Made by a program: the position numbers and the translations under genes. Of a stretch of 64,000 bases of DNA, positions 11,904 through 24,300 are shown in pieces. Below the pieces are notes generated by a model. It did not search any database, had not been told where the DNA came from, and was given only the letters and a program-made list of their open reading frames with translations. Origin of the DNA: Cyanophora paradoxa (Eukaryota; Glaucocystophyceae; Cyanophorales; Cyanophoraceae); NCBI GenBank assembly GCA_004431415.1, contig QPMI01000478.1, positions 141,541-205,540 of the forward strand. The letters are read 5' to 3'. Numbering within the stretch: the first letter of the stretch is position 1; each line of letters begins with the position of its first letter.

Positions 11904-13730
11904 ATGCTCGCCGGCATCGATATCAAGAGCGCGCAGGACGTGCTCCGCCTTGTGAATCGTGCGGCCCCGCCCCAAGCGCGATCGTTTGCGGTTGATCTTA
12001 GCTTGACGCTCTTTCATTCCGCAGCGCCTGGCGGCTCGGAATCGGTTGGAGGGCGCAACATGCGTGGCGAGTCCATTCCAGCGCGCGGAGGAAGCGCGCA
12101 GGAGGAGAGCGAAAAGTGGCCTGAGCGCCGGCGCGAGTCGCCGGCGATCGTTGCGTACGAGAAGCTCGTCGAGAAGCTCGAGGAGCACGGCCTCAGCGAG
12201 CTCGACGCGGCTCAGATCGTCAGCGACGCGAGCGCCGGCGGCGACACGCGCGTGCGCGCGGCCGGCTTCAGCGATGTGTACGCGGTCGCGGCGCGCGTCG
12301 GGCGCGTCCCTTCAACGCAGGGCGAAGAGCCGGACGCCGCGCTGGCCCCGTTCTTCTCGTTCCGGCTGCTGGCGCGGACAGACAAGTTCTCGATCGACGA
12401 GAGCGACGCGTGGGGGCCGGAAGCGCCGCCGGAGGAGCGGAGCTATCCCCTGCGCGCCTCGCTGCAGCGTGGCCGCGACCTCCCGCCTGCGCGCGCCTCC
12501 GCGCCCGCCGCGGCGCGCCGGCGCGAGGTCGAGAGCGCCGCCCGGGGCCCCTGCGTCCGCCTGCAGACGGGCGCCGACCGCGACCGCGCGGCGGGCGACG
12601 CGCTCTTCGTCTTCCCCTCCGCCGCCGCGCCCCGCCGCTCGCCGCTCGCGGGGCGCCGGCGACGCCGCGCCAGGTCCGCGTCGCGTCCCTCCGCGTCGCC
12701 CTCGACCCGCCGGGCGGGCGCGTCTGCGAGCACTGGCGGGCCTCCTCCCCGCCGCCCCGTACGGTCCGCCGCCCGCCGCCCGCCGCCCGCCGCCGCCGCC
12801 GGCGCCGCCCGACTGCCGCGCGCGCGCAGGGTCGCCGCTGGTGCTCTGGCAGCTCTCGGAGGACGACGTGCGGCCGCTGGTGGCCGCGGGGCGCTCCGCG
12901 ACGCTCGCGCCGGCGCGCGTCGCGCTGCCGTCCGACGAGGGCCTCGTCCTCTGCTCGGGCGCCGTCGAGGAGCTCGTGCCGGCGCCGCCCTCGCCCGCCA
13001 ACCCCGTCGTCGTCCGCTGCACGGTGCCCGCGGCCCCCGCGCGCCCGCGGCGGGCCCGGGCCGACCGGACGAGGGCGGCCGCGCAGGCGGAGGACGACGG
13101 GCGCGTCGTCACGGGCCGCGCCTTTGCGGCCGAGCTCTACGAGGACTTCGCCCTGGGCCCCGCCGGTCCGCCCGCCGCCGGCAAACTCCGCCCGCGCCGC
13201 CCGTTGCGCTCTGACGTACTTCGCAGCCGCGCCGCTCCTCATCGAGGACCCCCAGGCCCGCCCCGTGTACCCCTGCGGGTCCCCGCAGCCGCCCCGACGC
13301 TCCGCGCAGCACGACGCGTTCCCCGGGGCGGAGCGCTGCGACACCTGCGCCCCGTGCCTCGCCGCGGGGCGTGCGCAGTCGCTGGAAGACGAGCCGCCCT
13401 TCGAGTCCGTACCCCCCTCCGCCTTCACCGTACCCCGCCGAGCCTGTCCGCCCGCCCGCCCGCCCGGCAGGTCCCGCGGGGTCGGGTCCACCGGCTTCGT
13501 GCGGGCGCGGCGCCTCGTCCCGCCCGTGGCCGACGCCGGCGCGGTCGACTGGGACGCCCTGTGCGCCCTCCCTCTCTCCCCCCCCCCCCCCCCCCCCCCC
13601 CTTCTCCCCGCCCTCGCCGAGCCTCCTCCCCCATCGCAGGGTACAGGCGTACCTCGGCTGCTGCGAGGCCGCGATGCGCCATCGAGCCACGGCGAGCCCG
13701 TGCCTCCCGAGCTCGTGGCTTACAATTACC
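11904..13730 (+). CDS. Unknown protein, spliced, Ala/Arg/Pro-rich
   Basis: I do not recognise the family. The first frame (from ATG 11904, MLAGIDIKSAQDVLRLVNRA) is open well past 12.4 kb and has a protein-like stretch: AYEKLVEKLEEHGLSELDAA (helical), then FFSFRLLARTDKFSIDESDA. Further probable exons lie in other frames: VRVASLRVALDPPGGRVCEHW near 12680-12740, SPLVLWQLSEDDVRPLVAAG near 12832-12890 continuing to about 13160 (VTGRAFAAELYEDFALGP), and a Cys-containing CDTCAPCLAAG segment near 13340. The last segment ends VQAYLGCCEAAMRHR before a stop near 13736. Introns are inferred from frame switches and C-rich tracts, including a run of about 20 C before CTTCTCCCCGCC near 13600. Exact exon borders are uncertain. 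A later in-frame Met (12061 or so) is an alternative start. Confidence 0.5.
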
Positions 13731-13779
13731 GCTTAGATTCGAGAGGCCTAGAAGCTTTCACCTTCTTAAATTCAATCTA

Positions 13780-14397
13780 ATCTTATCTGATGCGAGCCTT
13801 TTGTTAATCCCTCTAAGCTAGATGACGCTCTTCTCGAGACTCTCGAACCAGCTCCGCTCTTAACCTCGCCTCGATCCCGGTTGGTCCGAGCGCCCCCCGC
13901 AGGCCGAGGCGCCCCCTGTCCCCGACGCCGACCCCCTACGCCAGTCGATCAAGGTAGCCCCCCTCCCCCCCTTCTCCCTCCACCTCCCCCCCCCCTCGGC
14001 TGGCTGCCTGGCTGCCCGGCTTGCCGGCTTGTCTGATCGGCGCCGGGCGCCCCTTCAGCGGGCGGCGGAGCACCGGAAGCTCCTCGGGGTGCGTTCCTTA
14101 GAAGCTAGGAGCGCAAAAGGAACCAGACTCTCTTCATTCTCTTCCTTTTAGCCTTTAGACTCTGACGCGGTGCCGGACGCTCTTAGCCTTCAATTGGCAC
14201 AGGAGGGCTCAGTAAGCTTTCGGACTCTGCCGCGGCGCTCCTGCAGGCTCACTGAGGCCGCTGGCGCTCGCTCCTAAGCTAGGCGCTGGGGAGATTCTAT
14301 TCCTTTCTCTTCTTATTACAAGATAGAGAAAATCTGGTTCCTTCTAACCTTTATCGACTCTAGTGCTCACTGAGGCCGCTGGCGTTCGCTCCGGCAG
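13780..14397. other. Intergenic, no gene recognised
   Basis: Mixed C-rich and ordinary sequence. A 20-bp direct repeat beginning GCTCACTGAGGCCGCT occurs at 14247-14266 and 14365-14384, and the motif TCCTTTTAGCC/TCTCTT recurs. No open frame with protein-like content. Confidence 0.5.
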
Positions 14398-16560
14398 GTG
14401 GCGGAGGGGCTATTGCGAGACATGGAAGGACCGGTGCGCCCGCCCCGCCCCGCCCCGCCCCGCCGCCCGCCCCTGTGCCCCCGCGCCCCGCGGCCGGCGG
14501 CTAGCTACAGGTGGCGCAATAGGCCAATCGTAGAACTCTTAGCGTCAGCGAACTTTAGCCAGCAAGGCCAGCCGGGGGCTGGGTGGGCGTACCCCCCGTC
14601 TGACGGGGGTACAAGATCTAGAGCTAATTAAACCGGGCGGGGGCCGGACGGGGGCCTGCCTAGCTCAGCTGACCGCTCGTTCACATCCGGTGCGAAGGGC
14701 GGCGGAGGGGGGCAGCTGGAGGAGGACCGGGAGGGGCAGTGGCCGCAGCCCGCCCCCGGCCCCCGCCGCCCCGGGGCCCCCGTCCAGCCCCTCTACCCCT
14801 TCGACTTCCAGGCCCTCCACGGCCGCACGATCTGGATCGGGGGGTACGCGTATCTAGCTTCCTTCTTGGCTCGGCGCGAATCGACGCCGGGTACCCGTAC
14901 CGGTCGCAGGGGTATACCGAACTCTGTCTTCCTAGAGGGGCTGGTCCGCTCGCGCGCCGAATCGCGTGCCCCCCTTCCGCCCCTCCGATCCGCGCGCCGC
15001 AGAACCGCTCGAACAGCGTCTTCGACGCGGTTCGAATCCTCCAGGTTCGTTTTCCGTTTTCAATTCTCAGAGAATATTTATTCTTCCGATTCTGTTTTTG
15101 TCTGCTCACTCTGTACCCTGCAGAGGGTCATGGAGACCGACGATCTGGAGGACCCCTCTACCCCCCTTTCCTCCGGGAGCCACCGTAACAAGAAGGCGGT
15201 CCGAGAGACCCCCCTCTAGCCCCCTCCCCTCTGTCTCACTCACTCGTACCCCCCTCCGTTCCCGAACAGGCCGCCTGCCGCCACCTGGGGGAGGTCATCC
15301 ATCTCGTACGCCGGCTCACCCCCCGCTCCCTTCCGGATCCCCCCCCCTTCTCTTAATCCCTTCCCCCCTCTCATCCCCACCCCTCTCTCATTCACCCCCC
15401 CCCTCCCCCCCCGCAGATCCTGTCGCACTGGTCCTCACCGGACGCGCCGCCCGAGCCCCCCGAGCTCGCCCACCCGCCCCCGGGGTACGGCCCGCCATGC
15501 GCTCCCCTCCCCCCCCTCCCCTCCCCCCCCCCGCCCCCTTCTCTCTCTATCTCCTTAGGGGGGCGGTGGGGGGGGGGGGGGGGATGAGACACGGGAACGG
15601 AGCCTAGCTAGCTAGCTAGCTAGCTAGCTACCTGGCTTGACGCCTGGCCACTCCTCGATTTCTTCCCCGCTCTTAGACCCCCCCCGCCCACGTTTTCCAG
15701 CTTCCGGTGTCGCTCACGGCCTTCTGGGTCGGCAGGTGGGCGCAGGCCGTGCTGGGGACGACGGGGGGCGTCTGGCACGCCGCCGCCGCCCGCCTCGCCT
15801 TGCCCCAGTGCGCGCGCGTGTCGGCTCGGCTCGGCTCGGCCCGGCGGTCCAAATCGTGTCTCGAGAAACCGTCATCGGCCCTAGCGTGAGGCCCTTGCTT
15901 GTGCTTACGCAGCTCTCCCGCCGGCGCCGCGCAGCCTTGCGCGCAGGATGCGCTCGGACCCGTCCTTCATTGGCCCTGCCCCGGTGCGCCCCGGCCCGCC
16001 CGCCCCGCCCGCCCCGGACTGGCGCCTACGTAGCTCGGGCCCGGCTCGGCTAACGCATCGCTTGACTCCGCTCCAACTGCACTTTCTCCCCACCTGACCG
16101 CGATGCGGCCTTGGCCCCGGCCGCCGCGCCGTCCCGCAGGCTGCGTCGTCGGCGCTGGCCGAGTCGGATTTTTTCGAGGCTGCCTGTGATCCCCGCCCCC
16201 TCGCCCCACCCCCTCGCCCCGCTCCGCCCCTCCCCCGCCCCGCCCTGCCCTGACGGACGCCCGGGCGGGCCAGGGTCCGCGGAGCGCCTTGAGCCGGAGG
16301 AAGAGATGGTGGCCGAGGCCGCCCGCTCCGGTACCCCCCCCGCCCCCCCCCCACTCTAGATTTCGCAGGGGCGCTCCAGCGCCCCTCCGCCCACCCCGCC
16401 TGCCCCTCCGCCCCTTCTTTCTTTCTGACCTGTTCCCCTCTGACAGCGGAGGCGGCGGCGGGGGGCCGCCGGCGCGCCGCGCGCTTCCTCAAAGTCTGCG
16501 GGCGGTGCGGCCCCGGCCCCCGGCCCCGGCGAGCTTTAAGGATGACCCCTGGCGACTAGA
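14398..16560 (+). CDS. Possible spliced unknown protein, low-complexity
   Basis: Several short plus-strand segments look like exons bounded by C-rich polypyrimidine tracts plus CAG and GTAC-type donors: PLYPFDFQALHGRTIWIGG near 14788-14842, NRSNSVFDAVRILQ near 15002-15044, AACRHLGEVIHLVRRLTP near 15270-15325, ILSHWSSPDAPPEPPEL near 15417-15470, and SLTAFWVGRWAQAVLGTTGG near 15710-15770. I recognise no family, and the order and phases of the segments are not resolved. It may be one gene or parts of two. The remaining frames here are Pro/Arg runs produced by C homopolymers and are not reliable. Confidence 0.3.
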
Positions 16561-17460
16561 GCTTTGAGGGCGACTAAACCCACCAGCCGCTGTCATTAGC
16601 AGCAGCGGCGCGGCGCCCGCGCCCCGGCAAGGGCGACTATTTGCCGCTGTCAGCAGCCCCTGGCAACTACTACCCGCACTATCAGGCGACGAATTTTAGC
16701 GACACGAGCGAAATTTAAGCCCCGTGCCCCAGCAAGAAAAGCGACTAGATCCCATCAGCCGCTACTATTATCAGCAGGAGCAGCTATTTAGTCTGGGAAA
16801 GACGGGTCCTCCCGCCTGCCCGCCCGCCTGCGGGGCCCTGACGCGCGCGCCTTTTGGCCGCCTGCGGGGCCGCCTGCGGCAGATGGCTCGAGGCCGCCCT
16901 TCAAGTCCGCCCCCCCCTCCCATTCCCCCCCCCCCTTTCCCCCCCCCCCATCCCCGCGTCCCCTCGAGCTCTTTTCCTTACCGCCTCTCGCTCCCCTCCC
17001 CTCCTTTCCGCCCCTTCCCGCGCCCGCCCCGCCCTCCTCCTCCTCATCGTTCCCCTCCTCCTCCCCCCTCTCCCCCTCCCCCCCCCCTGACGGAGGCGGG
17101 GCGCCCGCGCAGCTCCGTATGGCCCGCCGGGACGTCTTCGAGGTGGCCCCCAACTTATCTTAGACGCTACGTTGACTAGCTTATCTAATCTAACTCAATA
17201 AGTTATCGAACTCAATAAGACGGTTCTCCACCTCCGAGTTTTCCGCCGGGACGTCTTCGTGGTTAAAAAGCCGCCAAGTTTGCTTAGATAGAGTCCGACC
17301 CCGGCCCGAGGTGGCCCCGGACCTCTACCCCTCCAGCCCGGCCCCCCCCCCCCCCCCCCCCCCAACGCCCCCCCACGCCCCGAACCAGCACCGCCGCCTC
17401 CTCCTCCTCGTCCTCTACCCTGCGCTCGCCGGCCGCGCCGCCGCCCGTCACGCCCGGGCG
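16561..17460. other. Low-complexity stretch, no firm gene
   Basis: Contains degenerate repeats of GGCGACTA with CAGCAG words (16545-16790), C-rich tracts with runs up to about 22 C near 17340-17363, and a repeated GCCGGGACGTCTTCG at about 17128 and 17246. Some coding fragments are possible but cannot be assembled. Confidence 0.4.
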
Positions 17461-17796
17461 GCGGCTCCGCAGCTAAGTTGACTAATTAAATAACTAACTC
17501 GGCTGGTCAACTTATTTTAGACGCTTAGTTAACTGACTACACTAAATATATATCCATTCGTTTTAATACTAGGTTATTTTTGGATTAGTTTAAAAATAGC
17601 TATAGTTGCGTTTGTCTTTATATGGGTTCGTAACTAAGCTGGCGGCGGCCCCGCAGCTGGCGGGGCGGACGCTTATATAACTAACTAAGTTATCCCTAAG
17701 TTATCTAACTTGAAACTTATATAATCAACTTATCTAGAAACCTGCCCTAAGTTATCTAACTTAATTAGAAACTTATATAATCAACTTATCTATCCT
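17461..17796. repeat. AT-rich island with a 51-bp direct repeat
   Basis: An AT-rich patch interrupts GC-rich DNA. CCCTAAGTTATCTAACTT begins at 17694 and again at 17745 (period 51), each followed by AAACTTATATAATCAACTTA. The flanks also repeat: a GCTGGCGGGG/GGCGGGGCCGC motif followed by GCGGACGCT occurs on both sides. It may be a small insertion or an expanded intron; no coding content was seen. Confidence 0.6.
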
Positions 17797-18534
17797 GGCG
17801 GGGCCGCTCGCCGCAGCTCGCGGAGCGGACGCTGGCGCTCTCGCGGGCGGCGCACGCCCGCCGCGACCTCGCCGAGGCCGCCGCCGCCCTCCTCGCCCCC
17901 GCCTGGTGCGCTCGAGCTCGGCGCTTGGAGCTTAGAGGGGGCGTAGAGCTCGTAGAGTGGGGCCGCCCCCGCCCGCCTCGCCCCCGCCTGGTCCGCACCG
18001 GGCCGGGGCCTCGGCCGGTGGATGAGCTCAAGCGGGCCGGGCTCAGCCTCGGATGGCTTCGCGGAGATCGCGGCCGGCCCGACTGGATTAAACGAAGCTT
18101 AGAACGTACATAACTCGGAGCTGCTACGCTCCGGTGGCGCCCGGAGGCTTTCTGACGGGGGGCGCCCCCGGGGGCGGCCTCAGGGCGGAGGCAGCCGCGG
18201 AGGAAGGGGCGGCGGGCTCGCACGGGGCCCCCGCCACGCCGTCCAAGGGTCCGCCCTCCCCCAACCTCACCCGCCCTCCATATCCTTCGAGGTCAAGAGA
18301 GACTCACAGCTGATCTCGCGCCGTCTTGGGCTCTAGATCCGATCCGAGTAATATTTAGAGCCGTCCAGAGATCTGAAGAGCGGGCCGCGCAGGGACGCCC
18401 GCCAAGGGACCCGCCTCGTTCCTCCCCGCCGGCGCCCTCCTTGCCACCGTCGCCAGCGGGCCCCGCCGCAGGGTGCGTCCCCCCCCTCCCACGCCCGATC
18501 TACGGCTTAGAAGCTCCAGCTCACACGAGCGCAG

Positions 18535-20659
18535 GGGAAGCGCAAGGGCGGCGGCGGGGGCCGGCCGCCCTTCCCCGAGTACTACGAGAGCCCCGAGGCG
18601 GGAGGAGGAGGGGCGGAGGCGGAGGCCGAGGAGGAGCTGCGGGCGGTGCCGTTCTCGCTGGCGGGGGCGGGCCCCGAGCCCGAGGCGCCGGCGCCCGCAG
18701 CGGAGGAGGAGGAGGCCGCAGGCCAGGCCGAGGGCGCGGCAGCGGCAGCGGCTGTCGAGGCTTTGTCGTTAGCGCCGGCGGCGGAGAAGGCGCCGCAGGC
18801 GCCGCCAGCGGCAGGCGCCGCATCGGAGGCGGAAGCTCAGCCACCGGCGCCGGCGCCGCAGCCGAAGGACGCGGCGGAAGAGCCGCCGGAGCCGCCCGCG
18901 GGCGGCCCGCAGGCCCCTCCCGAGCGCGGCGGAGGGGCACCGGCCGGGGGGCCGCGGCGGGCGCCGCCGGAGCCGCCGCGGGTCCATTGGAGCTGGAGGG
19001 GCGACGGAGGAGGCGGGGGCGGGGCCGGGGCCGGCAGCCGGGGCGCCGGCGGCGGCCCAGGCGTGGCCTTGGCCGCGGGCCGCGGGCGGGGGCGGGGCGC
19101 GGCGGGCGGGGCGGGGCCGGCTGCATCGACGCGGCGGCAGACGCGACGGAGGCGGCCCGCGCGGCGGAGGCCGAAGCCGCCGCGTGGGCCGAAGAGATGG
19201 CGTACCCTCCCCACGCCCCGCGGCCCGCGCCGGCCCGCTCGCGCGCCTTCCACACGGGCCTTTCCGAGGGGGGCGTACCCCTCGAGCCCTCCCCGACGCC
19301 CTCGCCCCCCGCCGCGCCCACCGCCCCGGCCCCGACCTCGCCCCCCGCCCCCTCCGGGGCTTGGGCGCGACACCTCGTACCCCCCTCCACTCAGGCCCGC
19401 CACCGAGGCCGGCGGGGCGCCCCGCGGTACCCTCTCATTGTCTCGCTTACCCCCGCGTTTCCTCCCTTACGCCTTAGCAGCGAACCCCGAACGGAGTGGC
19501 GGCGCAAGAGCGAACCCGGCAGCGGCGAGGCCCCCGCGGGTGCTTCCCCTCGTACCCCGCCCCCGCTCCCGCCCCGCCCTGCACAGGTTCAGCTCACGAC
19601 GGCCGGCAGGCCGGGGGGCGCCTGGCGCCGGGCTCTGGCGGGCCGAGGGGGGCGCCCCGGCTCCGCGCCCCCCGGTCGGACCGCCTTCAGAGCCCGCGGT
19701 CGAAGCCGTCGGCGGGCCCGAAGCGGCCGCGTCCCCCGCGCCGGCGGCGCCGGCCGCGGCCCCCGAGATGCCGGCCTCGCCCCGGAATTCGAGCCCGGGC
19801 GGGGCATGGCCGGGGCGGCGGCGGCGGCGTGGGCGGTGGCGGAGGCGGAGCCGGCGGCGGCGGAGGCGGAGGAACGGTCCCCTTGGGAGGCGGCCGGCCT
19901 CGGCCTCGTGGGCCCCGGCGCGCCCGCCTCGCCCCCCCGCTTCGCGCCCGAGGAGGCGGAGGCGGTCCCCCCGGAGGCCGCTGTACCCCTGGAGGGGGAG
20001 GAGGGGGAGGAGGCTTCGGTACCCCCGGAGGAGGAGGCGGAGGGGGTACCCCTGGGGTTCGGGGGGGCGGACGCGGAGGAGGGGGCGGGCCGGGGGCCGC
20101 CCTCGCCCCCCGCGGCCCTACCCCTCCCGCCCCCGCCGCCCGCCCCCCCGGGGGGATGGACCCTGGACGTCCTCCAGCCGCCATTCCGCCTACCCCCGCC
20201 CTATACGTACGCGGTACCCGCCGCCCCGCCGCCCCAGCGGCTGCACCCGTACCCCTGGCACCCGTACGGGCCCGGCCCCGTACCGGTGGTGCTGGCCCCC
20301 ACGGCCCGCGGCGTCGCCCCCCCGGCGCCCTTCCGCCTCGTGCCGCAGTACGGCGTACCTCCGCCGGCTCCGGCAGGCGCCAGCCCCGGCCGGGCCCCCG
20401 TCCCGCAGGCGGCTCCGCCTGGTGCACCCCAAGGGTCGGGCGCTCTGGTCGGCTCTCCAGGCCCCGCCCAGCCGCAGGTGCGATCCTTGCGATTGACGTA
20501 CTTTGTCTCGTTTTGCTTCCGCGCTGACCCGAACCCGCCCCGCAGATGGTAATCTTCTACCCGCCCGTACCCGTCCATGTACCCCCCGGGTCGCCTGCCG
20601 CCGCCGCCGCCGCCGCCGCGGCAGCCGCCGCCGCCGCCGCCCCTCTGCGGCGCCCGTGA
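18535..20659 (+). CDS. Pro/Ala/Gly-rich low-complexity protein, spliced
   Basis: No recognisable family. The supported reading starts after a CAG acceptor at 18534 with GKRKGGGGGRPPFPEYYESP, followed by an acidic Ala/Glu/Pro-rich region. It moves to another frame near 19130 (DATEAARAAEAEAAAWAEE) and later to a Pro/Tyr-rich region with LDVLQPPFRLPPPYTYAVP and LHPYPWHPYGPGPVPVV near 20165-20300. An intron at about 20478-20543 (GTGCGATCC donor, CCCGCAG acceptor) joins to MVIFYPPVPVHVPPGSP, an alanine run of about 14 residues and a TGA at 20659. Intermediate introns are inferred from frame changes and are not exact, and the 5' end is open. Composition suggests an intrinsically disordered or wall/matrix-associated protein, which is inference. 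The very long alternative frames here are Arg/Gly artefacts of GC content. Confidence 0.45.
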
Positions 20660-21135
20660 TCACATTATGAGAGCCCCAGGCCTAGGGCGTGGGCCCCGCG
20701 CCCATCCCCGTTCGAACAACAGCTGGCTACAGCGCTCGATTCCCGCTTTTCTGGGCTATAGCTACCAGGTCTTCAATTCGCTTCATCTGTACATATATAG
20801 TCAATCCTGCGATTGGACGTCGACTTATTTAATTTCTTCTTTGTGTTCGCAATTGTTGTAAGTGGCGCCGGGCCCTCGCATGAAATCTAGACTTGGATCT
20901 AGAAATTTTACGCCCTATGGCCATCCATTTTCCCGAAATTCTCCGCCCCATGACCGTGCCCCTCAGTAGCAGCTTCCTTTCCTCGTTTCGATACGTTCCT
21001 TCTTCTGGTCCTAGCTGTCTAAATACATAAGAATACTAAATGACCACACTTGCATATAAGTAACACGCACTAAGATCTATTTACGGAGATCGTAAGCCCG
21101 CATCACCTGGCACGCTGCCACATGTCCAGTGCGCC
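20660..21135. other. Intergenic between a plus-strand and a minus-strand gene, no gene seen
   Basis: Convergent 3' flanks. GC content is lower than in the flanking genes. No protein-like frame, repeat or RNA gene was recognised. AAATACATAAGAATACTAAA near 21020 is a possible polyadenylation context. Confidence 0.5.
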
Positions 21136-21327
21136 TCATAGGCGAGTCACGAACACGGCGCGATCGTCTGCTGTTCCGCTCGAGCCCGCGCGCTTCGCCT
21201 TCGGATTCCCCTGTGATTTCCGGCTGTCGCGGGTCGCCGACCGGCCGCTCCTGAGCGCCCCCGCCACCAGAACGCCCACCGCGAGCGCAACGGCGATCCC
21301 GCCGGTGATGATAAACAGCTTCATCAT
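21136..21327 (-). CDS. Last exon of the giant gene: transmembrane helix and basic tail
   Basis: After the acceptor GATCGCCCAG the exon reads MMKLFIITGGIAVALAVGVL, continues VAGALRSGR, then a Ser/Arg/Lys-rich tail ending VFVTRL and TGA at 21136-21138. The hydrophobic stretch of about 20 residues followed by basic residues is a textbook stop-transfer helix, giving a type I topology with the repeats outside the cell. The preceding exon (about 21414-21590) is acidic and Ala/Pro/Gly-rich (EDGGAAEPPDTADAALRAV) and ends EGK before a GTACGC donor. Confidence 0.7.
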   Translation of the reverse strand: MMKLFIITGGIAVALAVGVLVAGALRSGRSATRDSRKSQGNPKAKRAGSSGTADDRAVFVTRL

Positions 21328-24300
21328 CTGGGCGATCGCGACAGTCATGAGCACGCTGAATCCGCGAACTCGGGCGCGTTATTATTCTCAAATTGCGCGT
21401 ACCTTTCCCTCCGCGTCCTGTCCGCTGCTTTGTGCCTTCGAATTCGCGTCTTCGGCCACGGCGAGGTTGACAGCCCTCAAGGCCGCGTCGGCCGTGTCGG
21501 GCGGCTCCGCTGCGCCGCCGTCCTCGGTCCCGCCGCTCGGGGCGCTCGGGGGCCCCGCGTCCGACCAGACGACGGCCTGGCGTCCCGATCACAATCTCGC
21601 AATTGACTTCGCCAAAAACCCACTCACATTCCTAAAGATGATCGGGGGGAAGGCGCCCGTGGGGCTCTGGATGCGCAGGTCGTAGGGCACTCCACTGGAG
21701 AACTGCCGAGAGGCCCGCCGGCGGCCCTGCTGGCCCTGCCGCAGCGCGGGGACCTCTGCTCTGTGTCAGAATCGAGTGCCGCAGTTTCGGGAGGGGGCGC
21801 GCACTGAATCGGACTCGCTGGTCGGGCAGCACCGTCGCGTGCACTTCGATCGTTTCGATCAGCCCGGCGGCGCCGTTGCTCATAAGCACGACCCGCAAGG
21901 CGTCGCCCGGCAAAAGCTCGACCTGAAGCGCGTACACAATTATAAACGCGCGCCGTTGCAGGGCACACTCGAATTACACCGAGGCACCGGAAGGCCCTCC
22001 AAAGCCACGATGACGAAATCGCTGGGGGACTGCAGCCGGGCCGTTTAAGATTATAATTAGGCAATGAAGCCGAGCAGAAGCTTAGAATTGATCTGATCGA
22101 CGCACGTCCCGCGAGACTTGGAGGAGGGGCGCCGGTAGCGAGACGGAGATCGTGTCCCCGTCCACCAGGGCTGTCATCGAGCCCGTCTCCACCGTCTGCT
22201 CTCCGACTTTGATGGACCCGACGCTCACGTTCGCTGGAATGGGAGGCGGCGGGACGGGCGCTGTGATCGGGCCCGGGGATGGCGTCGGCGTCGCGAGCCC
22301 GGGCGGCGCTGCCGCTCCGGATGCGACGTCGCTGCCTCGACCCGAGCTGTTCGCTTGGAGCGAACGCGTGCGAGCGATGGCCTGCGCCCTCCGGTCCTGC
22401 CCGTAATGCAGCGTGACCGTACACGTGATCAGGTACTGCTGCAGCTGGCTCGGGAGTCCCGTCACGTTCACTGCCTGCACGGCCTCCGCTGCTATCGGGA
22501 CGTCCAAGACGACGGCAGAGCTTGTCGCTCCACCCCCCGCGCAGCTGACTGTTAGATTCGTGTAGACGGGCGTGTCCACCGCCCCGTCAGGCGAGACGCT
22601 CCACGCGATAGCTGATGTCGCGACTGCAGTCGCAGACACGGGCGCCACGGTGAAGTTGAGCGAGCCGTCCAGCACCTCCCGAGAAGGAGCTGTTGATTGC
22701 TTTTAGCCAATCGCAAACGCGGGATATTGAAGATGTAGCTGATTTATTTGGCGATTCAATACTCAAGATGAAGCTGATATTTTAGGTGATTCACGGTGTC
22801 TGCGCAATAGTCCGCGTGCAAATATACTTATGCACCTGCGGGCACTTCGCAGACGCTCGCGTTCGTCTGTTGCCGAAGCTCCGCCAGAGCAGTTGCATTT
22901 CTTTCCACGCCGACGTAGCTCAGCGTGCCATTGCAAACGTAAGATACGCCCGCCGACAGCGCAGGCACAGCGATCTCCATGTCGATGGCCGAGTATGTCG
23001 TCGAATTTAACTGACCCAAGTTGCCAAGGACGACTTGAGGGACGACAAGGACGATGCTGTACGTCTGCGTGCCTCCAGGGGCTGCACATGCGACGGCCAA
23101 GTTCTCGTACCGGGGCGGAATGCATGCCCCCTCTGCCGGAAGCCATGCGGCTGATACAGAAATCGCGTCGTATTTAATGTTGGGGGTGGTGTGGCTTGGG
23201 CATGCGACGACGAGATCGGCGGGCGTGCAGAAACGCGCTGCAAACGCACGGCAGAACGTTTTAGCCGGCTCGCGCGAACGATCGCAAGATTTTGCTCACC
23301 GGGAACGAGCGTCGTGGCGTTGGTGGCTGTGCTCTGCAGCAACCCACCCGTCCCGTAGAAGAGGGTCGCGTTGCAATGCACTGTCTGGTCCTCGACGGAG
23401 GGTGCGAACCCCGCTAGCTGGAGGGTGACTCCCTCCACGGCTGTCGCAGCGGCGGGGACGTCTTTCAGCAGCGCCCTCCGAGTCTCGTTCCCGGAATAGC
23501 ACACGACAGTGACGTTTGAGTACACGGGGGTTTTAACGTGGCCCGGCGAGATTGCCCATGAGAGCCCAGTGACGTTGAGAGATGTGATTGATGTGGAAAC
23601 GATTTGCAGAACCAGAGAACCGTCGAGCACGGTCTTATCTGGTACTACGACAATAGTACAGTAAGCATGTGCACCATTTCGGATCCTTCGATGGAAAAGG
23701 CGCTGCGCTGCGTACCTTGTACATAGGCCGACGCGACAGCAACAGACACGTCGGACGCGTTGGAATTCACGCCTGTTGCGTACTCAAGAATTGCGATGCA
23801 GACGAAACTTGACTCCAAGACGTCCTGCAAGCCTGCAATGGTGACAGGACTCGCCTCGCTCGCACCGGTTGCAATTTCGCCAGGTAGAACAGCAATCACG
23901 GGTGTACTGTCCGCTGCACCAGTGCAGCTGATTGTTAGATTTGTGTAAACAGGCGTGTCCACCGCCCCGTCTGCCGACAAGCTCCACGCGATAGCTGATG
24001 TCATAATCGCATTTGCAGATGCGGCAGACACAGTAAAGTTGAGTGACCCGTCAAGAACAACTCGCGGGGGAGCTGCGATTTCGAATGCGCATGCGCGTCG
24101 TCAGTCGAGCTCGAAAGCTTCTGTTGCTGGTTCATAAAATGAAACCCACCTGCAGGCACGTTGCACACGCTCGCATTCTCCTGTTGCAAAGTAACCACTG
24201 CATTGGCGTCGTATCTGACACCAGCGTACTGCAGTGTTCCATTGCAAACGTAGGATACGCTCATAGACAGCGGGGGCACAGTGACTGCCAGGAATGCAGT

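Noticed and set aside
19000-20427. Long minus-strand frames (Pro/Arg-rich)
   Set aside because: Mirror frames of the plus-strand coding region, with no codon bias or domains.
18441-20552. 703-codon open frame
   Set aside because: Consists largely of Arg/Gly/Pro runs from GC-rich DNA. The alternative frames give more protein-like segments with splice borders, so I used those.
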